NCBI GenBank assembly: GCA_018340805.1
Contig: JACMZG010001911.1
Coordinates: 48,927,702-48,991,701, forward strand
DNA from: Microvelia longipes
Lineage: Eukaryota > Arthropoda > Insecta > Hemiptera > Veliidae
Direction: 5' to 3'
Length of the DNA stretch: 64,000 nucleotides
Shown: positions 10,860 to 22,440 of the stretch, piece after piece
Layout of the letters: every line of letters begins with the position of its first letter
Numbering within the stretch: the stretch's first letter is position 1
Notes under the pieces: model-generated
Told to the model about the DNA's origin: nothing
Databases searched by the model: none
The model's input: only the letters and a program-made list of their open reading frames with translations
Position numbers and translations under genes: made by a program

Positions 10860-11545
10860 GCAAATTCTACGAGGTGAGGGAAAATTCCTCACCAAAATAG
10901 GGACTCAAAAATATATTTTATTTTTCTACTCTTTAAGAGCTTTCAAACGATATAAGACTTATTTTTTTGACACAAAATTAATTTTTAAGTGATCCGCCAT
11001 GTTGGCCATTTTGAAAACAATTATCAAAGTTCAGTAACAAACTATACAGCTCTGACATGTATTTAGTACTAAATGCACTCACGTCCGAATTTAATAAAAA
11101 TTGCTCCACAATATTGGTCGTCATTTTAATACTATCCGTTATTTTAATAATTTTATATGCATGATTCATACATTTTCTTTTTCTACTTAGCAAACGAGCT
11201 TTAAAACGACATGCAACCCATTTTATCGCTCACATTTTTTTAAAAAATATTTGCCGCCATTTTGAAATCTTGGTCACACTAAAACCAAAAACTATACAAC
11301 TAGTAATGCGTTGCTTCAGGAGCTCACATCAGAATCGATATATATTTTCTTTTTCTAATCTGCGAAAGCTTTAAAAGGATATGCAACACGATTTTTTTTC
11401 AAAAATATTGATCGCACCATAACCAAAAACTACATAGTCCTGAAGACCAATCTGCATGTATACCAGGTTTCATCAGTCCATGTTTACGGCAGTTATCGTG
11501 ACACACACAAACATACACGCCGTCCCAAACTTCAGAAATAAAAGA
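10860..11545 (+). repeat. Dispersed repeat family C, probable LINE 3' untranslated sequence
   Basis: Carries ccgccatgttggccattttg, two blocks with aaaccaaaaactata and acagctctgacatgtat, and near the end cagttatcgtgacacacaca with a short ACA-rich tail. A copy in reverse complement lies at 29440-29960 (ggcggctaatatggc; agagctgtatagtttttggt). The gttatcgtgacacaca tail is a common design of LINE 3' ends. No frame. Confidence 0.5.
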
Positions 11546-11580
11546 ACACCCTGACGTTAGTTCAATTATATTTAAGACAA

Positions 11581-11666
11581 ACTAATTATAAAGACTGCTA
11601 AGTTAACTAAGCAGTCTTTATAATTAGTTATAACAATTTTACTGTCTTAAGACAATAAAATTGTTA
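11581..11666. repeat. Two adjacent hairpins
   Basis: Hairpin 1: a 19-bp perfect stem (11581-11599 with 11610-11628) around a 10-base spacer that is itself nearly palindromic. Hairpin 2: an 11-bp stem (11631-11641 with 11656-11666) enclosing the perfect palindrome TGTCTTAAGACA (11643-11654). They may be the ends of a small MITE or a cruciform-forming site. Confidence 0.85.
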
Positions 11667-12934
11667 AATCTAAGCCTAAAGAAAAGATAAGAGTAAACGA
11701 GGTACAATTCTCTCAATTTCTATAAGGTAAGAGTGGTTCTAACAACCCAGTTAGCAAAACATAAGCAATGCAGTGAGGACTATCATGGTATCTAACAACC
11801 TCAAGACCCTCACGAGGGCTCTCTGTTTAGGGCGTTATTACCGCCTGGCCGACCCAAGGGGATAGTTTATTCCGACTCAGTTACTAAACCGCCTTAGGAG
11901 TCACAATGGGAAATAAGGAAATATAAATTTTCGCTTTTTCTTCCTAGAATTTCAAGAGCCATTTCAATTTTATATTTGTCTGACAATTTACACTCAACTT
12001 GGTTTTGTTATAAAAGTTAAATCTAGTTAAATTAATAAATTTTACAATTCAAACAGAAAGCTGTAAACTATAGGAAAGATTTAACTAACCATTCTTGAAT
12101 GCATTAGTTAAACAGTTAACTTTGTTTTAAAAAAAATTATTTCTACATCATTTTAAGCAGAGAGCAAATAAATGTTTGACTCAACATGACTCATCATTTA
12201 TTTAGGTGTTTTAATCCTTTTTCATAGCTATTTACAACATTTCAAGCTGGAAGCAGTTGTCTTAAATTACCTTTTAGAGTCAAAATACGTAGTCGCTACT
12301 CGGCCACATTGTTATTTATGGTTTTATTGTTATTTGTTGTTACATTGCATTTGCCATGTATTTAGCAAATTTTTGTCGCCTCGCCTCACATGCGGCCTGT
12401 GAGGCCTGTCAGGTTCCATATGTCCCCTTTGAGACCATTCAGACGTATACAAATAAACTATAAGAAATATGTTTCGTTGACCAGTTATCTTATACCCACA
12501 ATATAGTAAAAGAATCCTTCTTTTTACTTATTGGCAATGACGTCATAATGAAGTTCTTTGCCAAAAACGCCACTTGAAATAGTCCGATTGAGCGAAAACC
12601 GATTCCTATTGTTTTTAAAATACCTACAAACATAGGAAGCCCTTCGAGGTCTTCCGCTAGGCGCGCCAGCCTCGAGCTTATGGTTCATATTAATAAATCT
12701 AACTCAGATGGTGCTTCAGTTACTAGATAAAAAGGCTTGGTTTCGATTAACTCAAAAAAATCTAGATCGGTTTCGATCAAATCCGGACCAATGCTTTTTT
12801 CATATCATATCAACTTATATCAATATCATATCAGGAATATCAGGAATATCAACTTCTCAATATTCTAGCCACACAACAAGTTAATAATACTTAAACACAT
12901 GTAACATTAATTAATAAAACATGTCCAGACTTAC
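11667..12934. other. Putative intron sequence downstream of the HRM exon
   Basis: No further exon was found on the minus strand between the HRM exon and position 1. I looked specifically for a downstream exon with the Cys, Gly-x-Trp and Trp-x-x-Tyr pattern of HRM domains. GC-richer spots near 11800-11880 and 12385-12420 hold no open frame. Confidence 0.4.
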
Positions 12935-13038
12935 ATCTTTAAAACCAGCGAAATATTCAGGACATCTGTACTCAGACGTGTATCCAGGTGGGGCCGGTAG
13001 CCAGCACATTATCCCATCCCATACCTTGGGACAGTAAC
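12935..13038 (-). CDS. Exon of a class B (secretin-type) GPCR: hormone-receptor domain
   Basis: This 104-bp minus-strand exon has acceptor gtttag before 13038 and consensus donor GTAAGT after 12935. It starts with two bases of a split codon and then has 34 open codons. The product contains CPKVWDGIMCW, then P-x-P-P-G-Y, then CPEYFAGF. Known HRM domains of class B receptors show the order C-x(3)-W-D-G-x-x-C-W-P-x-x-x-x-G, then C-P. This part of the extracellular ligand-binding domain makes disulfides with neighbouring exons and holds the peptide hormone. The previous exon (27533-27620) ends after the first base of a codon, so the phases fit, making glycine at the junction. I cannot decide between PTH-, calcitonin/DH31-, DH44- or PDF-receptor-like members. 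No frameshift is seen, so the gene looks alive. Confidence 0.75.
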
Positions 13039-14189
13039 CTAAACATAATACAAAAAAACAGCCAGTGTAACATTATATTATAGTTTTCTAAACAAATAAA
13101 AATATTACAAAGTAGAATGATGAGAACAGTGTTATATAGTCTCTCAAAAACTCTTTGGTCCAAAAAAGTTGTGAAATTAACTTTTCTGTCCCGCCAAGCC
13201 ATGTCCGTTACAGTTGGAGACGGCCATTGGCGTTTCAAAGTGAAGTTGTTAGGTTGGCAATACTAAAGGATTTACTTAAATTGCGAGGCAATCATCAGCT
13301 TCTTCTCGTTGGCAGCGTTCCAACAGAATGCATAAATAATACAAGCATTCAATTTTAGAAGTAGTGATGGCAAAGGATATATAAGGGTGATGTTCCTGAC
13401 TATACCCTCATTGTTTAATTTATTCATTCATTTCATTCGTTAGGTCCTTGATCAGGTAAAACTCCTGAAATGATTACATCTGCTAAAATCTAAAATGACT
13501 TATCTGTACCAACACCTCTGAATTGTATTATCTCTCACAAAATAGCAGAAAGAGTGGTTTAAGGTAAGGTGGTAAGCACAATAAATGGTTTTAGATAACG
13601 TTAATAATATACAATGATGTTTAAACAAGGTGTCATATTTTAAATTTGTTCTCAAGTTAAATCGAATGTGACCGGTTTCATCGCAATTCAGCCATCCTAC
13701 ATATAAATCTATGTGGGTGACATATCAGTCGGAGTAGAGAACCGTAAAACGGGTTTGCGAGACGAGGTGGACACATGATGAACAATCACTAAATACATGG
13801 CAAATTGACAAGTAACAACAAATTACTAAACAACAAAAACGAGCCCACGCAACAGCAACAGGCCGAAGGCTGTTGATGACATCGAAATAATTAAATATAG
13901 GCTTATTTGGTACTTGAATGAGTACAACGTGCTTGAACATAGCACGTTCAGAATAGTAAGCAGATTTCCCAATAAATAATGGTTACATCGATCACATAGC
14001 TTATCTTTTCCCTTTCACTTGACAATAAAGCTTAGCTATATAAAAATTACTTTGCATAAATTTAACTTTGCATTAAAAATAATAGGGTACTTATTGTAAC
14101 AAGAAAATGAAAGAGAAGAAGCCTTGGGCCACTTGGCCGCTCCATGGAGCCGGCGCTGGGAGCCGCTTCGCGGCCCTCGCTACCTAGTT
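13039..14189. other. Putative intron; no exon seen
   Basis: Start of the roughly 14.5-kb interval between the two GPCR exons. A plus-strand frame at 13155-13358 has no family motif and no splice context. Nothing else supported. Confidence 0.4.
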
Positions 14190-14400
14190 GTAGTCCGCGG
14201 CCGCAAGGTTGTTTCCCTATATCATGATTTGATATTACTAGTTAATGTAAGTGGCATATTTAAATATTATTGCATTTTCAAGTATATTATTCCATAAACG
14301 TAATTGGTTTACATCAAATTATACAGGTCAAACGTTTAAATCAGAATTAATACTGTTAAAATAAGTTTTAACTGTTAGACAATATGCGATTTTTAAGGAT
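14190..14400 (+). repeat. Dispersed repeat family B, copy 3 (diverged)
   Basis: GC-rich lead-in with ggagccgcttcgcggccctcg nearby, then ttactagttaatgtaagtgg, attttca and ggtttacatcaaattata in the family order. More diverged than copies 1 and 2. Confidence 0.5.
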
Positions 14401-15065
14401 ATTTTTATTCACTGGTTATTTCGGTTTCCGGTGACTTAGAGAGGTGGTATCGATTCAACACTTACAATTTAAAACCCTTGAGTAATTAAGTAACAGTAAA
14501 GCCAATAAAAATATTTCAAAACAGAAACTGTCCCCGAAATGGAAATTGTGACAACAGAAGAAAGTGAAACATCCTCTCAAAGAAAAACCAGTACTATACG
14601 CTTTTCACATCATTCAACACATTAAAATTTTATACAACAATTTATAATATTAGCCCACGCATAATTTAGTTACTGGCAACCCAATAAAAAATTATATTTA
14701 AAAATATAATTTTTAGAGTTCAAATTTTTTCTTAAACTTCCTTTTTATTGTCGTTGTAGTAACTAGTTCTAAAAGCATCCGCTAACAGCGTCATAAACCT
14801 GGAGGCAAATATGAATATCCCATATTGTCTCTAATATTCTACAGGATACACTGAAATCTAATTATCATATTAAATCACCCGCTGTAGAAGTTATATTAAC
14901 CAGAATTTCCTTTATTTTCACATTTATCATATTCTAACTATGAAATTTATCATCTAACCTAATAATATGGCAATAAGATGGATGTTGAGTAGAATGGCTA
15001 AAAGCAATCGAACGACATCTGACCAACTAAACGTCAACTTTTAATTGAGTTGTAAATTATTTAAT
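14401..15065. other. No gene seen
   Basis: AT-rich flank below the 3' end of the large LINE. No exon or repeat supported. Confidence 0.45.
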
Positions 15066-15109
15066 GTTATTATTATTATTATTAAAGATTGGGGTTGGAG
15101 TCGAGGATA

Positions 15110-15256
15110 GACCCCATTTGATTTTTGTACAAAGTTTCATTTCGATCTGAGAAAGCGTTCGAAAGTTATCGTGTCCCATAGAAACGTCAAAGAACAAAAA
15201 TCTTGTACATACTTACATACATATATGAATATATATATTTGCACCGACCCCATTTG
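15110..15256 (+). mobile_element. 125-bp retroposed insertion with 11-bp target duplication
   Basis: GACCCCATTTG occurs at 15110-15120 and again at 15246-15256. The 125 bp between them are foreign to the LINE and match 9005-9122 exactly over 118 bp. The insertion ends in a acatacttacatacatat tail, so it points to the plus strand, opposite to the LINE. Size and direct repeat are as expected for target-primed integration of a severely 5'-truncated LINE or a SINE. It must be younger than the LINE it interrupts. Confidence 0.8.
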
Positions 15257-15302
15257 CACTGCGACTGGAAGTCTATTGTACAATCTCCTCAATTGGTCCA
15301 GG

Positions 15303-16268
15303 TCAGAATAATCCTTTTCCCCGGACTAGGTCTAGGATCTTTTTGACCAGTGATTCATTGGTAGAGTCAAACTTAGTGAGAATGCTGCTACCAAAGTTGG
15401 TGAACCTTTGAAAGGCTAGGGCTTCACATCTCAGAAGTACGTGAGATGCAGTTTCGGTTTCCGATTCACAAAGCCTACACACTGGATTATCTTTAAAGAT
15501 ACCAATGCCATGGAGATGTTTTCGGAGGTGACAGTGACCAGTCAGTAGTCCAGTTACTGTTCTAAGGTCCCTTCTGCTGAGACTGAGGAGGTCCTCAGTT
15601 ACTTTGGGACTGGGTCCTTTTAACATAAGTTTACTGTGCCTCATGCCAGAGGATTTGTTCCAGTGGTGCAGGTGATTGGTTAAGAGCCAATCTTTAATTA
15701 CACCTTTAGCTATAGCTTTCGGTATGGCTACTATGGGTTCAGGGCCCACAGGAGTGGTCTCAGACCCCTTTTTTGCAAGGATATCTGCTTGCTCATTACC
15801 TTCAATTCCCTTATGGCCAGGCACCCTTCTGATTGCTACATCGTTGTTGAGTGACAAGGTCAGAAGGTTTTGTAAGCACTCCCAGACAAGCTTGGAGTTG
15901 ACTTTGTATGAACCAAGAGCTTTAATGGCAGCTTGGCTGTCGGTAAAAATATTTATAGAAGTCTGATTAGGATTCTTTTTAATATTTTCTATTAGACAGG
16001 CATTAATAGCAAATATTTCTGCCTGAAACACTGTGGCATACTTTCCTAAAGGAAATGAGGTTTTGATATTTGTGTGAGCCTCATATATGCCACTCCCAGA
16101 GCCACAGTCCATCTTAGATCCATCTGTATACCATACAGTGTCACCAGAGGATTGAGGTGGTTCCCAATTGAAACTATCACAACTGAGTGTGAAGGGTTTT
16201 TCATAGGAGTAGAGGGTGATCATGTAATCAGAGTTCATAGATAGTATGGGACTCTGAATTACATTCAC
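15303..16268 (-). pseudogene. LINE ORF, RNase H domain and C-terminal zinc finger
   Basis: Open for 321 codons. RNase H is marked by WYTDGSK (Asp49), Glu84, FTDSQAA (Asp110) and VPGHKGIEGNEQAD (His152, Asp162), so the catalytic set looks complete. This domain removes RNA from the cDNA hybrid. Near the C terminus C264-x2-C267-x8-H276-x4-C281 forms a CCHC finger, as in many LINE polyproteins. The annotated ATG is not a true start; a frame break near 16285 separates it from the RT part, with which it was one polypeptide. Confidence 0.9.
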
Positions 16269-18262
16269 TATTTTGGAGTGACCTCTAATGGTAGGGATCT
16301 TCCAGTTCCCACTGTTCTGTAGTCTGTAAGCGCCAACCTAGCCTCACTCTTTATTATAAGATCAAGGGGTGGAAGGCTCAGCATGACTTCTAGAGCAGTA
16401 GTTGGTGCTGAGTTCATGGACCCTGTAATGGAGAGACAGGCTAAGCGCTGAACTGAGTTCAGTTTGATAATTGCGGTGGTTTGATTGACTTTAGGCCACC
16501 ACACAAGGGCACAATAGGTAATAATAGGTCTGACCACCATTAAGTAAAGCCATCGCAATACTTGAGGTTTTAGTCCCCAGATTTTACCTACAGCTCTGCG
16601 AACTGTCATTAAAGTCAGTTTGGCTTTATTAATTATTTTATCCAGCTGTTGATTCCAACTTAGCCTCTTGTCAAGGATTACTCCGAGATATTTGACCTGG
16701 TCAGATAGCTGTAGTTGTTCACCAAACAGTATAGGGGCCTCACAGAGTGAGGTTTTGTTTGTTTGGTGAAAATTACTAGTGCAGTTTTGGCAGGATTGAT
16801 TGAAAGTTTTACCTGTTTGCACCAGTTCTCAATCAGCCTTATCGGTGTTTAAATTACCTCTAGGGCTGTATTTATGAATTTGCCAGGAATAAGGATGACT
16901 ATGTCATCAGCGTACCCAATGGCAAAGAAGCCTTTACTGTAAAGACAGCAGAGTATGCTGTTCACCACAAGGCTCCACAGTAGAGGAGACAAGACTCCAC
17001 CCTGCGGGCATCCCCTGGTGACTCGGGCTTCAGCTGTCTCTCCAGCCACAGAAGCTATAACATTTCTACTGAGAAGCATAGTGGCTATCCATCTACAGAC
17101 AGATTCTTCAACACCATGCTCTCTCAGAGAGGAGTTTGGAAAGATGTGTTATCAAATGCTCCTTCAATATCGAGAAAGGCGCCAAAAGGAAATGAGTCTT
17201 TTGCTTTCAAAAGCAGCTTCTATCTTATTAACAACAAGATGTAATGCGCTTTCGCAAGATTTGCCAGCTTGATATCCAAACTGATATTTGTGCAGCGGCT
17301 TGGTAATCAGCGCTGTTTCGCGAATGTGTCTGTCAATAATCTTCTCCATTGTTTTGAGAAGAAAAGATGACAGACATATTGGTCTATAAGCCTTACCCTC
17401 CGTGTATGAAACACGTCCAGGTTTGGGTATAAAAGTAACCTTGGCAGATTTCCAGAGTTCAGGAATATGATTTAGAGCTATACTTGCTCTGAAAATGCTA
17501 CAAAGTAAGGGAGCCAGAGTGTCCAAGCCCTGCTGTAACAGGGCTGGGTATATACTATCCGGTCCAGGAGACTTGTAAGGTTTAAATGAGTTTACTGCCC
17601 ATTTGACCTTGTCAAGTGTTATAATTGAATTGGCAACAGCCCAGTCAGGAGCTTTATCTATAAAAGAGAAACCCTGATTGGTCTCTGTTTGATCATTGTT
17701 TTGATCTACAATTACAGAGTCTGGGAAGTGTGTCTTAAGAAGAACCTCCACAGTTTCTCGGCCATTGTGAGTATAGGCTCCAAGAGGAGTTTTTAAAGTG
17801 CCAACCGGGTTAATTGGAGTTTTAGACAGTATTCTGTTCAGTCTGGCTGCTTCGGAGATACTGTCTATCTCAGAACAGAAACGTCTCCAAGAATCCCGCT
17901 TGGCATCTCTAAGGGCTTTATTGTAGTTATTAAGTGCTGGAGAATAAGTTTCCCACTCTCCAGTCTTTTTGGAACGATTGAATAATTTTCGTACTTTTCT
18001 TTTTTCCTCTGATTGTCGAGAGAGTGGCTCCACCATGGAATTTTCCTGGAGCCTTTCTGCACACTCAGAGGACAATTTTTCTTGAAGGAGAGATCCATAG
18101 CCTCAGTTAATAGTGAGGCCAATGAGTCTAGATCAAGATGGTTACCTATTTCAACATTAAAGGAAGACAGGTAGGATGTTAGATCCTGCCGGAAGGCATC
18201 CCAGTCAGTCTTCCTAGGATTGTAATAGGTAGTTTCATGCTTTTGATCACATGTTAATTCAA
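16268..18262 (-). pseudogene. LINE ORF, reverse transcriptase region
   Basis: RT motifs lie in several frames, in N- to C-terminal order: KSPGPDSI and FIPKPGR, RPICLSSF, QFGYQAGKSCESALH, motif A FLDIEGAFDN (about 17150-17180), GCPQGGVLSPLLW, YADD (16903-16914), then thumb motifs YLGVILDKRLSW and RPIITYCALVWW. It would copy element RNA by target-primed reverse transcription. Frame breaks are placed near 18256 (end of endonuclease), 18000, 17190, 17120, 16745 and 16285, with an in-frame stop near 16855. The catalytic aspartates are still encoded. The decay is mostly single-base indels, which suggests a moderately old copy. Confidence 0.9.
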
Positions 18263-19180
18263 AAGAATATATCTATGGTCAGAAGAAGAAGGTTCTTCAG
18301 ATACATACCATTTTGTTAGGATTCTGTCTATCACAGTGGTACCCATTGTGATATCAAGAACTTCTTGCCTTCTTTTGTTTACAAAAGTGGGGGTATTACC
18401 TTGGTTGAAGATAACCAAGTTGTTAGAAATAATAAAGGAGAGGAGTTCTTCACCAAGTGAGTTGGTGTCAGTACTCCCCCAAGCAGCTGCATGATGAGCA
18501 TTAGCATCACAACCAATTAATAGTTCAATGTTATTGCTGTTGCAGTAAGTAACTAATTCCCTCACTTCATTTGACGGAGGTGGGTTAGGTGAGTCATAAG
18601 GAAAGTAAGCCGATGCTACTATGAGTTGCATCCGACTATCTCCCTCATGTAGTTCTACTCTGACAGCCGTCAGATCCTTGCTACAGAAATTTGACAGCGT
18701 AAGAGCATTTAGTCCATTTTTAATAAAAATGCAAGTTCTAGAGTGTTTATTATTTTTGTTGTAAATAATTTGTCCTCTAGTGAGTCCAAGGCCTGATACG
18801 CGTCCTCCAGAAACCCAGGGTTCTTGTATCAGGGCAATGTCTATAGAGCCTCCTGAAAGAAGGTTGCATAGGGCTGCCGAGGCAGCTTTGCTATGCTGAA
18901 GGTTAACCTGAACCATCTTCACCGAGGGGTTAGGACCCTCAAAGTGAGACTTTGGATCTCTGGCCTGTCCCACAGCCGCACCTAAGGGTTTTTTACCCTC
19001 TGGTTTGATTGCGAAGACAGAGACAGGGTTAGAAAGAGCCCTGTCGGCTGCCAAGAGTGACGATACAGTGGCCTGTTCAGGGACTTTGTCTGAGGGGATT
19101 ATACCCCCGGACTCAGTACCCTTCACAGAAGCAAGGTTATTCGTAGCCTCACTGGCTGCCACTGGGATTTTTCCTGACAT
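18254..19180 (-). pseudogene. LINE ORF, N-terminal region and APE-type endonuclease
   Basis: Starting at the ATG complementary to 19178-19180 gives 308 residues. Residues 1-88 are of unknown role. The endonuclease follows with VNLQHSK (Asn93), QEPW (Glu120), GCDANAHH (223-230), LDIT (275-278) and SDHRYI (300-305), the expected order of an apurinic-type nuclease that nicks the target. An in-frame upstream ATG at 19267 adds only a hydrophobic, tyrosine-isoleucine-rich stretch from a TA-rich leader, so 19180 is the better start. The frame then breaks into the RT part near 18256. Confidence 0.88.
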
Positions 19181-19560
19181 GATTCCAATAAAGATAGAAA
19201 ATATATGAGATAAATAAATAAAATAGTTTGTATAGATATATATGTATAAGAAAATAGTTGGAATCAAGTGTCAGAGAAAGTAGAACTACTGATGTAGTAA
19301 TGTTCTTAACTTACGTATGATAATAAAGATAGACAGGTAAATTGCAGATAATAATCACACAAAACACCAAATAGACTCAAAATAGATAATTAATAAACAA
19401 TTAAATTGAGAAAAAACGTGGGCAAGTAAGAACAAATAGTTAGCCGCAAGCAAGCACGAGCGTTGAGATTATGAACGCCGGTAGAAGAGCCTGAGGTGCA
19501 ACAGTGCGTAAGCGCAACAACAGGAAGAAAGTCCGAAATTCTTCCTGTGTGACGTCATGG
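19181..19560 (-). promoter_or_regulatory. Probable 5' untranslated region of the LINE
   Basis: The sequence between the LINE start codon and a composition change near 19550 is moderately GC-rich at its outer part (19450-19550). LINE internal promoters normally lie here, but I recognise no specific motif. The boundary is a guess. Confidence 0.4.
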
Positions 19561-19573
19561 GATGACAACGTAT

Positions 19574-19613
19574 GCAACTAGTACGTTGCATCTCAGTAAC
19601 GAATGTTACTGAG
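19574..19613. repeat. Two small hairpins next to the LINE 5' end
   Basis: ATGCAACTAGTACGTTGCAT is a nearly perfect palindrome. CTCAGTAAC (19592-19600) pairs with GTTACTGAG (19605-19613) around a four-base loop. They may belong to flanking repeat DNA. Confidence 0.7.
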
Positions 19614-19739
19614 TTCTTAATTATAACGACAAGGATGTTTCATAGATTCTACGTAACTTTTTACATAGAAAGTTTCACGTCTACGTGTACTTTTAGCAAA
19701 TATTTTTTAAAACAAATATTGATAATAGAGTAGCTCCTA

Positions 19740-20110
19740 TAGTGGAAGAAAGTTTGATAATGTGACACAAATCCGGTTACAGAGGTCCCGAAAAAATTGG
19801 AATTAATCACGAAAAAATTGGTTTCGCAAAACCATCTTTCGGTTATAAAAAGATTAATATTTTTAGGTCCAATTTAGTGCAAAAATCAAACTTGGAAGGA
19901 CACGAATGACGTCATTAACCTGATTTGAAGAGTGAGCAATATTTTTTAAAAATCAGTACAATTTAAAAAACCAAAAAGCCAAGATTCCGTGGTAAATCAT
20001 CGAAAAACGTAAAATACGTTCCGCGATCAATAAATGTCGATTAAGGTATCGTTTTCGATTATTTTAGGGAAGCTGAAGCAAATCAAACTCGTCCAGATAT
20101 ATTATTTATA
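19740..20110 (+). repeat. Foldback-family lead region, isolated partial copy
   Basis: ACACAAATCCGGTTACAGAG, then gacgtcattaacc, then a block with gtatcgttttcgatta parallel the first part of the element at 4900-5580 and at 38640-39310. The inverted arms are missing. Confidence 0.55.
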
Positions 20111-20324
20111 GGAGACGTAAATTACTAAGAAAGTAGTAGTGGATGCAGAATATAATCTGATTTTGTAATTTAATAAGTGAGCTTAATGCATTTACTCATA
20201 TTCTGGTAAAAAATGGCTTGGTTTAGTAATTTACGCTGTATCACATTCAATATACGATAAAAAAAAACGTATTTATTATTGCGTAGAAATACAGTTTTAA
20301 GTGTTAACAATAAAATTGTATGCA

Positions 20325-20640
<316 letters not shown>

Positions 20641-21112
20641 TATTTTTAAGTTTTTTAAAAAATATATATTGCTAGAAGCAGCAAAGCATGGAAAATCGAT
20701 TTTCTCCATGCTCCTACACCAACTCCAATACCATCATAAGCGTCATTTTCTGATGAACATTAACTAAAATTGGATCTTAAATTGAATTTAACGAAGCAAA
20801 CAATAGAAGAATACAACAAACTAAAAGAACAACACATGTAACAGAAGGGCATTACCACTTATGCCACGTATAGTAATCCTTTAGCTCTTATACTCAGGAA
20901 CAGATGGTGGTTTTTATTTACCAAAACAAATTTTACAGACAATTAGTTTCGAAACTCAGTAAAGAATAAATAACTAAAGAAAGGAGTTCATACGTAAAAC
21001 AATCATTAGTTTTTACGGTTTAAAACTACCGTCCATGGTTTTGTTGATTTTTGAAATAGAAGAAATTTGTATTTATTTTTTATTTATACCGTTTGTATAA
21101 ATTTGTTTCACT
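20641..21112. other. No gene seen
   Basis: AT-rich sequence; nothing supported. Confidence 0.45.
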
Positions 21113-21240
21113 AAAAGCACGAAACCGGGATTTCACCTGAAATATCCGTTTCAGGTGTTTTAAGACCTCCAAAGTGGCTTTTAAAATGTTGTCGGGGTAC
21201 ATGTGTGTGTGTGTGCCTTTTATCAAGGTAAGCTCCCAGA
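21113..21240 (+). repeat. Dispersed repeat family A, forward partial copy
   Basis: Contains cgaaaccgggatttcacctg, ccgtttcaggtgtttt and taagacctcc, then a (GT)n run, in the same order as 30970-31090 and 55090-55180. Confidence 0.65.
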
Positions 21241-21480
21241 GTATTTATGAAGATTTAGGTCTTCCGGTGGTGACCGCGTCAATGTAGATGAAGAATCCGA
21301 CGTTTCGCTTCCACTGTGAGTAGGCATCTTCAGGGATGTAGGACATCATGGATAGAAACACAATGCTCTATAAAACTGAACTGAAGATGGAGACGATGCA
21401 GGCCCTATTTATACCTGTCTCTGACCTTGTCTTCGAGGACGAAGATCAGAGTATTTATTTTAAAGAGTTTAATAGAATTA
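21241..21480 (-). repeat. Repeat fragment with GAAACGTCGGA motif
   Basis: On the minus strand a tcctgaagatgcctactcac block is followed by GAAGCGAAACGTCGGATTCT. A damage-like CTGAAGATG...GAAACGTC word is widespread in arthropod interspersed repeats. I cannot name the family. Confidence 0.35.
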
Positions 21481-21658
21481 TATTATGTTAACTTGGTACA
21501 AGATCAATCATTATCTTAAGTTTTTGAAAAAATTGTTAAAAATCAAAACATAATTCAATTGAGAAGAAATTTTGTAAAAGAGACAAATTTTGTAAAAGAG
21601 ACAAATTTTGCAAAGGGTAAAGTGCGCTCATTTACGTAATAAATAAGTATACTAAGTT

Positions 21659-21790
21659 TCATTTAAATACGGCAAGTATATCCATGGTTTTTGTTTGATT
21701 ACAACAGTTGAGCAGCATCAAGCGAGGTACCGGATTAATCATTTTACTCCCAGCGGATGGGTGAACGCTGGGAGTAAAATGAATGTATTT
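21659..21790. repeat. Dispersed repeat fragment with a perfect 16-bp hairpin
   Basis: CATTTTACTCCCAGCG (21740-21755) pairs perfectly with 21766-21781 around a ten-base loop. The CGCTGGGA word also occurs at the end of the family A copy near 51720. The flanking ATTTAAATACGGCAAGTATA resembles 10797-10816. Confidence 0.75.
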
Positions 21791-22435
21791 ACAGTCCGAG
21801 GACAAACGATGTGAGTTCGAAGTAGTAAGTAAATACGATATGATGAAAGAATAGTTCCCGAGACACCTTGAACCCAATTTTTTTAATGCTTTTGTAAAAA
21901 CTAATTAATTAAAAATAAATTACAGCTCAAATAAAAATACACAAATTTTTTAAACACAGCATTTTGCAACAGTAAAAACGACCTCTCACTGGAGGCAAAG
22001 CCTGTGTTATGAGAGGGAGTCTTTTTAAAAAAAAAATCTTTAAAAAGAAAAAAAATCTATAAAATTTAAAACTTTAAAAATATTCAGTGGTAAAGGTTAA
22101 AAAGGTTCTTAAATTCTTAATTTTGAAAATACTTAAAAATTTGAAACATATTTATTAGGTATGTTTCAGTTTTATAATTGATATGTATCATTGTTTTATT
22201 ATTTTTGCCAGAGAGAAACACAATATATTTACAAAAAAATACATAGTGGGGCTGCTCATATACAATGAGTTGCTAAAACACACAGCGTACTAATCAATCA
22301 CATTAAACATGACAATTAACAATGAAATAAGTAAAACTGTAGTAAAAAAAAAATTAAATACATAAAATAAATTATTAGGTTAAACAAACATAAAATTAAA
22401 TTTGTACATTATATCTAAAACTAGATAAGTTAATT
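21791..22435. other. AT-rich, probable decayed LINE 3' untranslated region
   Basis: No frame. It lies downstream (minus strand) of the coding relic at 22441-22570 and could be its 3' untranslated region. Confidence 0.35.
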
Positions 22436-22440
22436 ATACA

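Larger units (their letters stand above)
15066..19560 (-). mobile_element. I/LOA-like LINE, nearly full length, frame-broken
   Basis: Read on the minus strand it holds a 5' untranslated region (about 19560 to 19181), an APE-type endonuclease, reverse transcriptase, RNase H, a C-terminal CCHC finger, a 3' untranslated region and a (TAA)n tail (complement of 15066-15083). The domain order, RNase H and TAA tail point to the I/LOA/R1 assemblage. The 5' boundary is estimated. At least five frameshifts and one stop break the ORF, so this copy cannot make its protein. No separate gag-like ORF1 with CCHC knuckles is seen upstream. The 3' part is interrupted by a 125-bp insertion (15121-15245). Confidence 0.9.

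Noticed and set aside
12960..13050. HRM-like frame as a chance ORF or transposon piece
   Set aside because: Rejected as an alternative: conserved Cys/Trp/Pro pattern, exact splice boundaries and a phase-matched partner exon argue for a real exon.
13155..13358. 67-residue plus-strand ORF near the HRM exon
   Set aside because: No recognisable motif and no splice sites; opposite to the receptor strand.
15676..15966. 96-residue plus-strand ORF opposite the RNase H domain
   Set aside because: Shadow of the LINE coding strand.
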